Made by a program: the position numbers and the translations under genes
DNA from: Peptococcaceae bacterium UBA7185
GTDB lineage: Bacteria; Bacillota; Peptococcia; Peptococcales; Peptococcaceae
Length of the DNA stretch: 9,519 nt
Assembly: GCA_002491065.1 (NCBI GenBank)
Contig: DKVF01000068.1
Location: forward strand, 10,137 to 19,655
Direction of reading: 5' to 3'
Part shown: positions 1 to 5,718 of the stretch, piece by piece
Numbering within the stretch: the first letter of the stretch is position 1
Layout of the letters: every line of letters starts with the position of its first letter
Notes under the pieces: generated by a model
Told to the model about the DNA's origin: nothing
Database searches by the model: none
The model's input: the letters and a program-made list of their open reading frames with translations, nothing else

Positions 1-29
1 AAGATTTCACAAGGAAGTACTGTTACATA

Positions 30-58
30 TTTTATCAAAACGAAATATTTTGGTAAAA
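30..58. repeat. AT-rich imperfect dyad in a gene-free left edge
   Basis: Positions 30-40 (TTTTATCAAAA) and 48-58 (TTTTGGTAAAA) can pair as an 11-bp stem with one G-U pair around a 7-base loop. The rest of 1-80 is very AT-rich and holds no gene I can support. A short plus-strand reading frame runs from base 2 to a TAA at 74-76 and could be the tail of a gene to the left, but nothing confirms it. The dyad may be a weak hairpin or simply base composition. Confidence 0.25.
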
Positions 59-80
59 CAAATTTTAAAATCATAAAAAA

Positions 81-123
81 ATGCTGTGTCACAGAACATC
101 TCTGTAATACAGCATCTTTTTTT
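81..123. terminator. Bidirectional Rho-independent terminator
   Basis: ATGCTGT (81-87) pairs with ACAGCAT (109-115), and an inner stem ACAGA (91-95) pairs with TCTGT (101-105), giving a two-part hairpin. The plus strand continues into seven T (117-123). The minus strand continues into six T (complement of 75-80). It therefore ends the minus-strand TetR gene, whose stop is at 145, and could also end a plus-strand transcript entering from the left. Confidence 0.85.
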
Positions 124-144
124 CTCACAATATATTTCATGCGC

Positions 145-765
145 TCAATCCACCGCATCACACTCTTTGCACTGTTTGATTTGTGGATTCATCGAATAGG
201 ACAAGACCATGTTGACAAGATTGGAGGTAATTACTTTTTGCATCATGCCCGCAGGCACTTCCGACGAAACTCCCTCCTGATAACATTTTACAAGCACCGC
301 CAGAACATAAGAGCTAAGTCCTTCAAACAACAGCAGTGGCTCTATCTCATCTGTGGGAATTTCCAGTATCGAAAAAATTCTTTCCCGCAGTGCATCTTTT
401 ACCTTTTGCTGAAACTGTGGGTCACCGGAGGGACCCAATAAAACAGCGATATATTCATTATTTTTTTCATAAAAAGGCAATGCCTGCATCAGTAGACCAC
501 TCAGATCACCATCAAATATATTCTGCCGTTCCATAAGTATCTGGGAAAGCATTTTTTCCCACTGCTGCAGTATTGTTGTTTCGATATATTCCAATATCAT
601 ATATACATCTTCAGAATAATAATACAATGTGCTGCGAGAATACCCGGAAACGTCAGCTACATCTTTTGCTTTGATTTTGTTGATTGGTTTCATTTTATAT
701 AACCGCCAGAACGCGCTGACAATTTCCTCTTTTGTCTGCGCGGACTTTTCAGCCTGTATACCCAT
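145..765 (-). CDS. TetR/AcrR-family transcriptional regulator
   Basis: This is a 206-residue one-domain regulator that probably represses the divergent exporter operon beside it. The N-terminal helix-turn-helix covers about residues 12-58. The 'KAKDVADVSGYSRSTLYYY' stretch (about 32-50) matches the TetR recognition-helix pattern, and the following helix has the usual 'EDVYMILEYIE' form. The remaining ~145 residues are an all-helical ligand and dimer domain that I cannot assign to a subfamily. I start it at the ATG at 765 because GGGAG lies 8 bases before it; ATGs at 780 and 810 lack comparable sites and would add residues outside the family pattern. It is monocistronic and ends in the terminator at 81-123. 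A drug or bile-acid ligand is a guess from context. No unusual residues were seen. Confidence 0.9.
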   Translation of the reverse strand: MGIQAEKSAQTKEEIVSAFWRLYKMKPINKIKAKDVADVSGYSRSTLYYYSEDVYMILEYIETTILQQWEKMLSQILMERQNIFDGDLSGLLMQALPFYEKNNEYIAVLLGPSGDPQFQQKVKDALRERIFSILEIPTDEIEPLLLFEGLSSYVLAVLVKCYQEGVSSEVPAGMMQKVITSNLVNMVLSYSMNPQIKQCKECDAVD

Positions 766-818
766 TGCAATCACTCCCATCGGCCACAATGGTCGAACAC
801 ATCGCGTCATTTTGTTTG

Positions 819-847
819 TTGTTTACGCCATGAACCTTTTATAAAAT
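819..847 (+). promoter_or_regulatory. Promoter of the exporter operon
   Basis: TTGTTT (819-824) and TAAAAT (842-847) are separated by 17 bases, upstream of the ATPase start at 903. The -35 is weak, as expected for a controlled promoter. It is immediately adjacent to the divergent regulator promoter at 849-877. Confidence 0.5.
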
Positions 848-848
848 G

Positions 849-877
849 AGTATATAACATCTTACAGCAAAAGACAA
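849..877 (-). promoter_or_regulatory. Promoter of the TetR-family gene
   Basis: On the minus strand, TTGTCT (872-877) is followed after 17 bases by TATACT (849-854). It reads toward the regulator and lies next to the opposing exporter promoter, so one bound repressor could control both. I see no convincing palindromic TetR operator here. Confidence 0.6.
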
Positions 878-902
878 TACTACAAGCGGGGAGGAAACTG
901 CA

Positions 903-1418
903 ATGGCAAATACAGTCATCAAAGCAGAAGGTATCCATAAATTTTTCGGCAAGAAACTTATATTACAGGATATTTCACTGGAAATCTCCCAAGGAGAAAT
1001 CTTTGGCATTCTGGGGCCATCCGGCTGTGGAAAAACAACGCTGATCAAACTCATCAGCGGCATGAAACGCCGTTTATCTCTAGCAGGTGCCTTGCTTCAT
1101 GAGCCGTCTGTCATCATTCTCGATGAACCCACTGTAGGTATCGATCCTCTGCTGCGGCAGCAAATTTGGCAAGAGCTGTATCGCTTGGCCCATGGCGGTG
1201 CTACCATCGTTCTGACCACCCATGTGATGGACGAGGCTGCCAAATGCAACCGTCTGGCTATGATGCGAAATGGTCAGCTCATTGCATAGGGAACCTTCGA
1301 TGAACTGCTGCACCAGACAGGAACCTCTTCCATCGAAGAAGCATTTATTTTTTATGGAGGTGATCCTTATGCCCGTTCTGGCACTGATACAACGCATTCT
1401 GCGTCAGTTAAAGCATGA
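903..1418 (+). pseudogene. ABC exporter ATPase, deleted and interrupted
   Basis: This was the energising subunit of an ABC-2 type exporter (drug or lipid efflux class). Frame 903 reads a normal N-terminus with Walker A GPSGCGKT (residues 38-45). It then jumps within 'LIKLISGMKRRLSLAG' straight to the end of the signature motif. Walker B (VIILDEP, 70-76), the D-loop and the H-loop (H107) follow. About 90 residues usually found between Walker A and the signature, including the Q-loop and helical domain, are missing in frame. A TAG at 1287-1289 then stops translation at residue 128. The same frame continues beyond it as a typical family C-terminus (GTFDELLHQTGTSSIEEAFI) to a TGA at 1416-1418. 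Upstream SD: GGGGAGG before ATG 903. Two independent lesions argue for real loss of function. TAG also ends groEL and the cupin gene here, so it is an ordinary stop codon. Confidence 0.88.
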
Positions 1419-2382
1419 CAGGCGTACATTGGCTTTATTATTTATCGCGCCGCTGTTTCTGCTTACTCTAGTTTCTTTTATTTTGAATCACGGAACTGAC
1501 GGAACAATCACTCTGGCTGCAGTCAACTGCCCCCAGCCTTATATCGAACGCTTAGAAGATGCTGGTGCGCAGGTTTTTCGCATGGAGGAAGCCCAGGTAG
1601 CCGATGCATTGTATTGCGGAGAAATCATCGCATCTCTGGAATATACCGACTATATACTGCGGGTAAAACTGGACGGCAGCAATTCCAGCAGAAGCGCCCA
1701 GACGCTCGCTATGCTGCAAACCGCCTGGACACCCAACGTACGCAGCGCGGTCAATTTACAGGTGGACTATCTCTACGGCTATGAAGGGCTCTCCATGTTT
1801 GACAATTTCGGCTCTGTATTAATTGGCTTCTTCATCTTCTTTTTTGTATTCCTAATCGCAGGCATTTCTTTTTTGCAGGAGCGCACCAGCGGTACGCTAG
1901 AAAAACTCCTTTCCATGCCTATTGAGCGATGGCAGATCGTAGTCGGCTACGCATTGGGATTCGGAATTTTGGCAGCCCTTCAGTCATTTCTTATCGCGTT
2001 GTTCTGTATTTACGGTCTGAAGATCATGATGGTTGGAAATTTTTTCGTGGTTTTACTGATTGTGATTATGGCCGCCCTATCTGCACTGACACTGGGAATT
2101 CTGTTATCTACTGTAGCTAACAACGAATTCCAGATGATTCAATTCATTCCCATTGTGATTGTACCGCAAGTATTTTTCTCCGGGCTTTTTGAGCTGCCCG
2201 CTATTTTGGAGCCTATAAAATACCTGATGCCGTTGTATTATGTGGCTGACGCTTTAACCGCCGTCATGATTAAAGGAAAGGGATTAGCATATATTGGGAG
2301 TGATCTTCTTTTTCTCGCCGGATGTTCTCTATTGTTTATGCTGGTCAACATCCGTGTCCTAAAGAAATATAGAAATATCTGA
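1369..2382 (+). CDS. ABC-2 family exporter permease
   Basis: This 337-residue inner-membrane permease would form the export channel, probably as a homodimer. The architecture is typical of the YhhJ/YbhS-like ABC-2 permeases: one N-terminal membrane segment (about 21-40), an extracytoplasmic domain (about 41-146), then about five membrane segments (about 147-169, 192-217, 224-247, 256-277, 311-330). The conserved coupling stretch 'QERTSGTLEKLLSMP' (about 170-184) follows the second segment. I start it at ATG 1369 because GGAGG at 1356-1360 sits 8 bases upstream; the same frame is open back to 1270 but without a ribosome site. It overlaps the 3' end of the original ATPase frame by 50 bases, so translational coupling is likely. 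The reading frame is intact although its cognate ATPase is ruined. Substrate cannot be told. Confidence 0.9.
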   Translation: MPVLALIQRILRQLKHDRRTLALLFIAPLFLLTLVSFILNHGTDGTITLAAVNCPQPYIERLEDAGAQVFRMEEAQVADALYCGEIIASLEYTDYILRVKLDGSNSSRSAQTLAMLQTAWTPNVRSAVNLQVDYLYGYEGLSMFDNFGSVLIGFFIFFFVFLIAGISFLQERTSGTLEKLLSMPIERWQIVVGYALGFGILAALQSFLIALFCIYGLKIMMVGNFFVVLLIVIMAALSALTLGILLSTVANNEFQMIQFIPIVIVPQVFFSGLFELPAILEPIKYLMPLYYVADALTAVMIKGKGLAYIGSDLLFLAGCSLLFMLVNIRVLKKYRNI

Positions 2383-2425
2383 TTTATTTATATAACTTTC
2401 AGAATCACAGACTGGAGGAATTCAC

Positions 2426-3412
2426 ATGAAAAAATATTTACTCGGAATTTGTTTTATCTCACTTCTGCTCACCGCAGGCTGCAGCAACACGCCGACAGTC
2501 ACCGGCAGAATTGACGCGGAAGTATGTTCTCATTACAGTGAAGCCAGCGGAAAAATCATAGAGACGCCTGTATCCTTGGGGCAGGAAGTAAAAGCCGGAG
2601 ATATTCTTGTGGTTCTGGATGACACTGCCGCACAATATCAGCTGAAGCAGGCACAGCAAATACTGCTGAAAGCCCAGTACGCGCTGGCACAAGCCAGTGA
2701 AACGATAGAGCCGGAAAATATTCAGCAGAGCCGCAATCAAATCACCATCGCAGAACAAAACTACAACAACGCCCAGGCAGCTTACGCACTGATCTCCGAT
2801 GAGTATCAACAGCAACAGCAGTTATATGAAGCAGGCGTCGTCTCTCAAAGTGCGTTAAATCAGATTGCGTATCAGTACACTACAGCCAAAGCAGCTATGA
2901 CTTCCGCTGCCGCGCAATTGGACAATGCCCGACAGCAATTAGCCCTATTGCAAAAAAAGCAGACTGTCAGCAATCAAATTCGTATGGCTGAAACTGATGT
3001 GCAACAAGCCCAAAATCAAGTGGAGCAAATCACCGACCAACTATCAGATTATGTAATTCGTGCAGCCTGCGATGGAACTGTATTGAGTTTTTCTTTTCAT
3101 TCCGGCTCCCTCATCAACGCTGGCACACTGGTAGCCGACATTTCTGTAAATGGTGAGAATTACTGGATTGGCTATGTCCCTGAACAATACGTTGAGCAAT
3201 TGCACTATGGCCAGCAAGTAACTCTTCAAACCAAAGAACTCTCGGAACAAGCCGAGATCTGCTACATGGATGTCAAGCAGCAGTATGCGCCGGAAGAATT
3301 TCAGCGCAGCAGCACACGGAACGAAAAAACTGTAAAGGTCAAATGCCGTCTGTCCGCTGACAGCGCATTTGTCCCGGGACAGGAAGTACAACTGAATCTG
3401 GATACACTGTAA
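2426..3412 (+). CDS. HlyD-type membrane-fusion (adaptor) lipoprotein
   Basis: This 328-residue periplasmic adaptor would link the inner-membrane permease to an outer-membrane channel. It begins with a lipoprotein signal (residues 1-19, ending LLTAGC, lipidated Cys19). A lipoyl-like half (about 37-66, with SLGQEVKAGDILVVLDD) follows, then a long Gln/Ala-rich helical hairpin (about 70-205) with a turn near 'YEAGVVS' (134-140). The second lipoyl half (about 208-240, RAACDGTVLSFSFHSGSLI) and a beta-barrel region (about 245-325) complete it. SD GGAGGA precedes ATG 2426. The gene follows the permease by 43 bases. An adaptor of this type implies a cell with two membranes, one reason to favour Negativicutes. 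No outer-membrane TolC-like gene is in the window. No lesions were seen. Confidence 0.9.
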   Translation: MKKYLLGICFISLLLTAGCSNTPTVTGRIDAEVCSHYSEASGKIIETPVSLGQEVKAGDILVVLDDTAAQYQLKQAQQILLKAQYALAQASETIEPENIQQSRNQITIAEQNYNNAQAAYALISDEYQQQQQLYEAGVVSQSALNQIAYQYTTAKAAMTSAAAQLDNARQQLALLQKKQTVSNQIRMAETDVQQAQNQVEQITDQLSDYVIRAACDGTVLSFSFHSGSLINAGTLVADISVNGENYWIGYVPEQYVEQLHYGQQVTLQTKELSEQAEICYMDVKQQYAPEEFQRSSTRNEKTVKVKCRLSADSAFVPGQEVQLNLDTL

Positions 3413-3452
3413 ATTTTGCACACAATACAAGAAGCCTTTCCCCACAATCAAC

Positions 3453-3501
3453 AAGGCCCCGATAAAAATGCCGAGCTATCCTGCATTTTTATCAGGGCTT
3501 T
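3453..3501. terminator. Long hairpin between convergent operons
   Basis: GCCCCGATAAAAATGC (3456-3471) pairs with GCATTTTTATCAGGGC (3483-3498) with a single mismatch; A-T and G-U pairs extend the stem to 19 bp around an 11-base loop. The flanking T tracts are modest on both strands. Outer arms GCACACAA (3418-3425) and TTGTGTGC (3504-3511) could extend or compete with this fold. It probably ends both the exporter operon (+) and thiE (-). Confidence 0.7.
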
Positions 3502-3540
3502 CTGTTGTGTGCTCCAGTATATCGCCGCACAAATTTTTCC

Positions 3541-4191
3541 TTATTGTGCCGCTGACTCCATGGCACGCCACTGCTGCGCTAAAATTTGTGCAGCCAGTTT
3601 TACATCCGGCTGCCCGAAAATCGCTGAAATCACTGCCACACCCACAATGCCAGTGCCTTGCAGCTGCGTCATATTATCCGCTGTAATCCCGCCGATGGCC
3701 ACGGCAGGAATCTCTACCGCTTCACAAATTGCCTGCAGTGTTTCTTTATCGACCTCCACTGCATCGTCCTTACTGCTGGTAGGGAACACTGCGCCTACCC
3801 CTAAATAATCCGCGCCCGCCGCCTGTGCAGCCAAAGCATGTGCTACTGTTTGCGCCGACACACCCAGAATTTTTTGCGGGCCGAGTCTTCGCCGTACCTC
3901 ACCAGCACCCATATCCTCCTGACCCACATGGACCCCGGCAGCATCTACCGCAATCGCCACGTCCACATTATCATTAACAATCAATAGTACGCCGTATCTA
4001 TCTGTTACCTGTTTGACTGCCTGCGCCTGCGCCAAAAATTCCTCATCGCGCAAATGCTTCTCCCGCAGCTGAATAATAGTAGCACCGCCCTGAATAGCTT
4101 TTTCCACCTGCTGTGCCAATGTTTCTTCCTCTTTGAGCCATTTACGGTCGGTCACTGCATAAACTGCCAAATCCTGTTTAGAGAGCTTCAA
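3541..4191 (-). CDS. thiE: Thiamine-phosphate synthase ThiE
   Basis: ThiE joins hydroxymethylpyrimidine diphosphate and thiazole phosphate into thiamine phosphate in the cytoplasm. The 216-residue product has the TIM-barrel family motifs in order: QLREK (41-45), NDNVDVA (73-79), GVHVGQED (86-93), GVGAVFPTSSK (131-141), AIGGI (165-169) and GVAVISAI (184-191). I choose a TTG start at 4191 because GGAGG at 4200-4204 lies 8 bases upstream and gives the usual N-terminus (MKLSKQDLAVYAVTDR). The in-frame ATGs at 4206 and 4215 overlap or precede this SD and lack a properly spaced one. The gene overlaps the 3' end of thiM by 14 bases, so the two are coupled. The length is normal and no key motif is missing. 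Confidence 0.95.
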   Translation of the reverse strand: MKLSKQDLAVYAVTDRKWLKEEETLAQQVEKAIQGGATIIQLREKHLRDEEFLAQAQAVKQVTDRYGVLLIVNDNVDVAIAVDAAGVHVGQEDMGAGEVRRRLGPQKILGVSAQTVAHALAAQAAGADYLGVGAVFPTSSKDDAVEVDKETLQAICEAVEIPAVAIGGITADNMTQLQGTGIVGVAVISAIFGQPDVKLAAQILAQQWRAMESAAQ

Positions 4192-4990
4192 TCTTTGCAC
4201 CTCCATCCAATACATTCCCTGTCATGGTGCTGATGGCATCCAGCAATCTCGTCCGAAATGTCAGCGTACCGCAATTGGGCTGATACGCCATTTCTCCTGC
4301 CAGTCCCATCTCTGCCACTGCCGCTGCACAGGCTGCAAAAATATCTGTTTTATTAGCTGCCAAATAGGCACCCAGCAAACAAGTCAACATACAACCACTG
4401 CCGGTAATACGGGACATCATCGCATGGCCGTTGGAAATCAGACAGCTATGCACTCCATCTGTAAGCAGGTCCTGTTTTCCTGTAATAATAATGACCGCAC
4501 CGGTTTCTTCCGCCAATCTGCGGGCAAACTGCAACACCTCCGGCAAGGTCTGTTCATTGATTTCATCTGCCACATCAGCATCAACACCCTTTGTTGTCCC
4601 GCTGCCCATGGCCACTGTCTTAATCTCCGAAATATTGCCGCGTATCGCTGTAAATTTTACTTCCCGCAGCAGTTGAAATACCGTTTCCGTGCGCAATGCC
4701 GAAGCGCCGGCACCTACTGGGTCCAAAATCACCGGATGCCCCAAGGCGTTTGCCTTTTTGCCTGCTTTCACCATTGCAGCTATAGTGCGTTCATTTAAGG
4801 TACCGATATTGATCACTAGACTGTTGCAGATAGAAGTAATATCCTCTACCTCTTTCGCCTCATCAGCCATAATGGGAGAAGCACCGCACGCCAGCACAAT
4901 ATTGGCACAATCGTTCACCGTTACATAATTAGTAATACAATGCACCAACGGTTTTTGCTGCTGCACCTGCTCTAAATATTTTCCATACAT
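4178..4990 (-). CDS. thiM: Hydroxyethylthiazole kinase ThiM
   Basis: ThiM phosphorylates hydroxyethylthiazole, the thiazole half of thiamine, allowing salvage instead of synthesis; its product is a ThiE substrate. The 270-residue protein has the family motifs: VHCITNYVT (16-24), NIGT (61-64), DPVGAGAS (90-97), the 'RGNISEI' stretch (117-123), and TGSGCML (196-202) with the catalytic-type cysteine at about 200. The start is the ATG at 4990, with GAGGTG seven bases upstream. The frame is open further, to 5077, but that extension runs through the promoter and is not family sequence. It is the first gene of a thiM-thiE operon. thiD, whose product supplies the pyrimidine substrate, is not in the window. 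Confidence 0.95.
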   Translation of the reverse strand: MYGKYLEQVQQQKPLVHCITNYVTVNDCANIVLACGASPIMADEAKEVEDITSICNSLVINIGTLNERTIAAMVKAGKKANALGHPVILDPVGAGASALRTETVFQLLREVKFTAIRGNISEIKTVAMGSGTTKGVDADVADEINEQTLPEVLQFARRLAEETGAVIIITGKQDLLTDGVHSCLISNGHAMMSRITGSGCMLTCLLGAYLAANKTDIFAACAAAVAEMGLAGEMAYQPNCGTLTFRTRLLDAISTMTGNVLDGGAKIEAL

Positions 4991-5019
4991 AAGTATCCAC
5001 CTCGTTATCTGTTTTCGCC

Positions 5020-5048
5020 ATTGTATCATATCCTTGGTCATGTCGCAA
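5020..5048 (-). promoter_or_regulatory. Promoter of the thiM-thiE operon
   Basis: On the minus strand, TTGCGA (5043-5048) and TACAAT (5020-5025) are spaced by 17 bases. The predicted transcript would start near 5013, leaving only about 23 bases before thiM. That leaves no room for a TPP riboswitch downstream of this promoter, and I see no such element further upstream either. Confidence 0.6.
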
Positions 5049-5076
5049 TATTTCCGCAACTCGCAATCATTTTCCA

Positions 5077-5098
5077 AAATGTTTCACGTGAAACATTT
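5077..5098. other. parS-type ParB (Spo0J) binding site
   Basis: TGTTTCACGTGAAACA at 5080-5095 matches the known firmicute/bacterial parS consensus (TGTTNCACGTGAAACA) at every position. The palindrome continues outward with AAA/TTT to a 22-bp perfect dyad. ParB loads here, spreads and recruits condensin in chromosome segregation. It is intergenic, about 30 bases upstream of the thiM -35. Such sites cluster near oriC in most bacteria, so an origin-proximal locus is likely. The match is direct; its use as parS is inferred. Confidence 0.88.
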
Positions 5099-5232
5099 GC
5101 AATTTTTTGTGAATACTTTTTTCCATACCGCGAGGAGCTTGTTTTATGTTTGAACTTGTATTATGATGAGATTCGTATCCTAATTTTTACACTAAGAAAT
5201 CCTTCCGCTTCTTTTCCTACAGTATATTTACA

Positions 5233-5251
5233 CTGTCCCTTTTTGGGACAG
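5233..5251. repeat. Inverted repeat next to the small-RNA promoter
   Basis: CTGTCCC (5233-5239) and GGGACAG (5245-5251) form a perfect 7-bp dyad around TTTTT. It lies three bases before the -35 of the plus-strand RNA promoter. There is no T tract after it on either strand, so it looks more like an operator or upstream element than a terminator. The bases before it (5100-5232) hold no gene I can support. Confidence 0.4.
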
Positions 5252-5254
5252 CGC

Positions 5255-5283
5255 TTGACGAATATATTTCTCTGTGATAGGAT
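5255..5283 (+). promoter_or_regulatory. Promoter of the plus-strand small RNA
   Basis: TTGACG (5255-5260) and TAGGAT (5278-5283) are spaced by exactly 17 bases, giving a predicted start near 5290. It fires toward the hairpin terminator at 5356-5401 with no usable protein frame between them. Confidence 0.65.
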
Positions 5284-5289
5284 ATACAT

Positions 5290-5403
5290 ATAAAAGAGAG
5301 TAACCATGACGTGCGCTAACACGTCAGTAAACGGTTTCTCCCACAGACGTTGATAGACAAGTCCGCCTACCTGGTCAGGGAAAAGGCGGATTGTCTTTTT
5401 TCA
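5290..5403 (+). ncRNA. Candidate antitoxin small RNA, convergent to a toxin peptide gene
   Basis: A transcript of about 110 bases is predicted between the promoter at 5255-5283 and a terminator. It has a 5' hairpin (TGACGTG 5307-5313 with CACGTCA 5320-5326) and the terminator hairpin at 5356-5395 with six T after it. Its loop-side sequence CCGCCTACC (5363-5371) is repeated in the same direction at 5516-5524, inside the 5' untranslated region of the facing toxin mRNA, so the RNA could pair there. If the toxin mRNA runs past its gene, the two also overlap fully at their 3' ends. This matches the logic of type I antitoxins such as RNAII of par or RatA. The only short frame inside it (15 codons from 5306) is not hydrophobic and has a poor SD. 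Confidence 0.55.
5356..5401 (+). terminator. Terminator of the plus-strand small RNA
   Basis: GACAA-G-TCCGCC (5356-5367, one bulged G) pairs with GGCGGATTGTC (5385-5395) around a 17-base loop, then TTTTTT at 5396-5401. The loop start contains part of the repeat CCGCCTACC, so the terminator hairpin doubles as the likely target-recognition element. Confidence 0.8.
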
Positions 5404-5412
5404 GACTAAAAT

Positions 5413-5434
5413 CCTTACTATTTACATAGTAAGG
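5413..5434. repeat. Perfect hairpin over the toxin stop codon
   Basis: CCTTACTA (5413-5420) pairs with TAGTAAGG (5427-5434) around six bases. On the minus strand the stem contains the TAG stop of the toxin gene (5418-5420) and is followed by ATTTTAG. It may stabilise or weakly end the toxin mRNA. Confidence 0.5.
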
Positions 5435-5486
5435 CAATAATATTTACAATCAGAATCAACAATGTGATCAATTCCATCTTGTTCAT
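5418..5486 (-). CDS. Small hydrophobic peptide, candidate type I toxin
   Basis: This 22-residue frame begins MNKMELITLL and continues as an almost wholly aliphatic helix ending in Cys-Lys. It is one membrane-spanning segment with charged residues only at the ends (Lys3, Glu5, Lys22), typical of type I toxins and holin-like toxin peptides that insert into the cell membrane. It is too short for ordinary gene finders. Support for translation is a G-rich SD ending in GGTGAT (5492-5500) with proper spacing, a promoter at 5547-5575, and the facing small RNA. It does not match the Fst sequence as I know it, so the family is open. It sits behind the groEL terminator and has its own promoter, so it is not part of that operon. 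Toxicity is inferred. Confidence 0.6.
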   Translation of the reverse strand: MNKMELITLLILIVNIIALLCK

Positions 5487-5546
5487 ATTATCACCCCCCT
5501 CATTTCGGGAAGGAACCGCCTACCGTTATGATTACTCTCCACCCAT

Positions 5547-5575
5547 ATTTTACCATGCAATCATATATTCTACAA
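5547..5575 (-). promoter_or_regulatory. Promoter of the toxin-like peptide gene
   Basis: On the minus strand, TTGTAG (5570-5575) and TAAAAT (5547-5552) are 17 bases apart, and the -10 has an upstream TGG resembling an extended -10. The start is predicted near 5540, giving a 5' untranslated region of about 54 bases that contains the repeat GGTAGGCGG (complement of 5516-5524). Confidence 0.6.
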
Positions 5576-5655
5576 TCCCAACTTTTATTTAAAATTTCTC
5601 AATTTAAAAATTTTCAAACAGAAGACTACAAAAGCGCAAAACCAGCCGACCAGAC

Positions 5656-5685
5656 AAAAACCGGAGTGCGCGCATACACTCCGGT
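5656..5685 (-). terminator. Terminator of groEL
   Basis: ACCGGAGTG (5660-5668) and CACTCCGGT (5677-5685) form a perfect 9-bp stem. On the minus strand it is followed by TTTT (complement of 5656-5659). On the plus strand CCTTTTT follows, so it may act both ways. A second small hairpin (GAGCGC/GCGCTC, 5693-5715) lies between it and the groEL stop. Confidence 0.8.
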
Positions 5686-5718
5686 CCTTTTTGAGCGCTT
5701 CGTCCTTTTGCGCTCTTG

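Larger units (their letters stand above)
5296..5539. repeat. Inverted repeat flanking the toxin-antitoxin locus
   Basis: GAGAGTAACCATGACG (5296-5311, plus) and GAGAGTAATCATAACG (5539-5524, read on minus) match at 14 of 16 positions. Each copy lies at the predicted 5' end of one of the two facing RNAs, so both transcripts begin with nearly the same sequence. Together with the CCGCCTACC direct repeat this frames the locus as one unit. Confidence 0.65.

Noticed and set aside
1..73. Minus-strand frame starting at 73
   Set aside because: No SD, starts right after the T tract of a terminator, and the composition is simply AT-rich.
766..810. TetR-family protein starting at 810
   Set aside because: The extension is not family-like, and the SD points to ATG 765.
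1287..1289. TAG read through or recoded so that the ATPase stays full length
   Set aside because: groEL, the cupin gene and the toxin-like peptide all end in TAG here, and the internal deletion alone should inactivate the ATPase.
1270..1368. Permease starting at 1270, with 33 extra residues
   Set aside because: No ribosome site there, and the stretch overlaps the old ATPase coding sequence. ATG 1369 has GGAGG at ideal spacing.
4991..5077. ThiM with 29 extra N-terminal residues
   Set aside because: This stretch contains the predicted promoter. GAGGTG points to ATG 4990, and the shorter form matches the family length.
5136..5170. Very short plus-strand frame after GAGGAG
   Set aside because: Only six codons, with no hydrophobic or other recognisable character; expected by chance.
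4991..5300. TPP riboswitch upstream of thiM
   Set aside because: None of the conserved core elements could be found on the minus strand, and the predicted leader is too short.
5306..5353. Peptide gene inside the plus-strand small RNA
   Set aside because: The 15-codon frame has a poor SD, is hydrophilic, and overlaps the RNA hairpin; non-coding is simpler.
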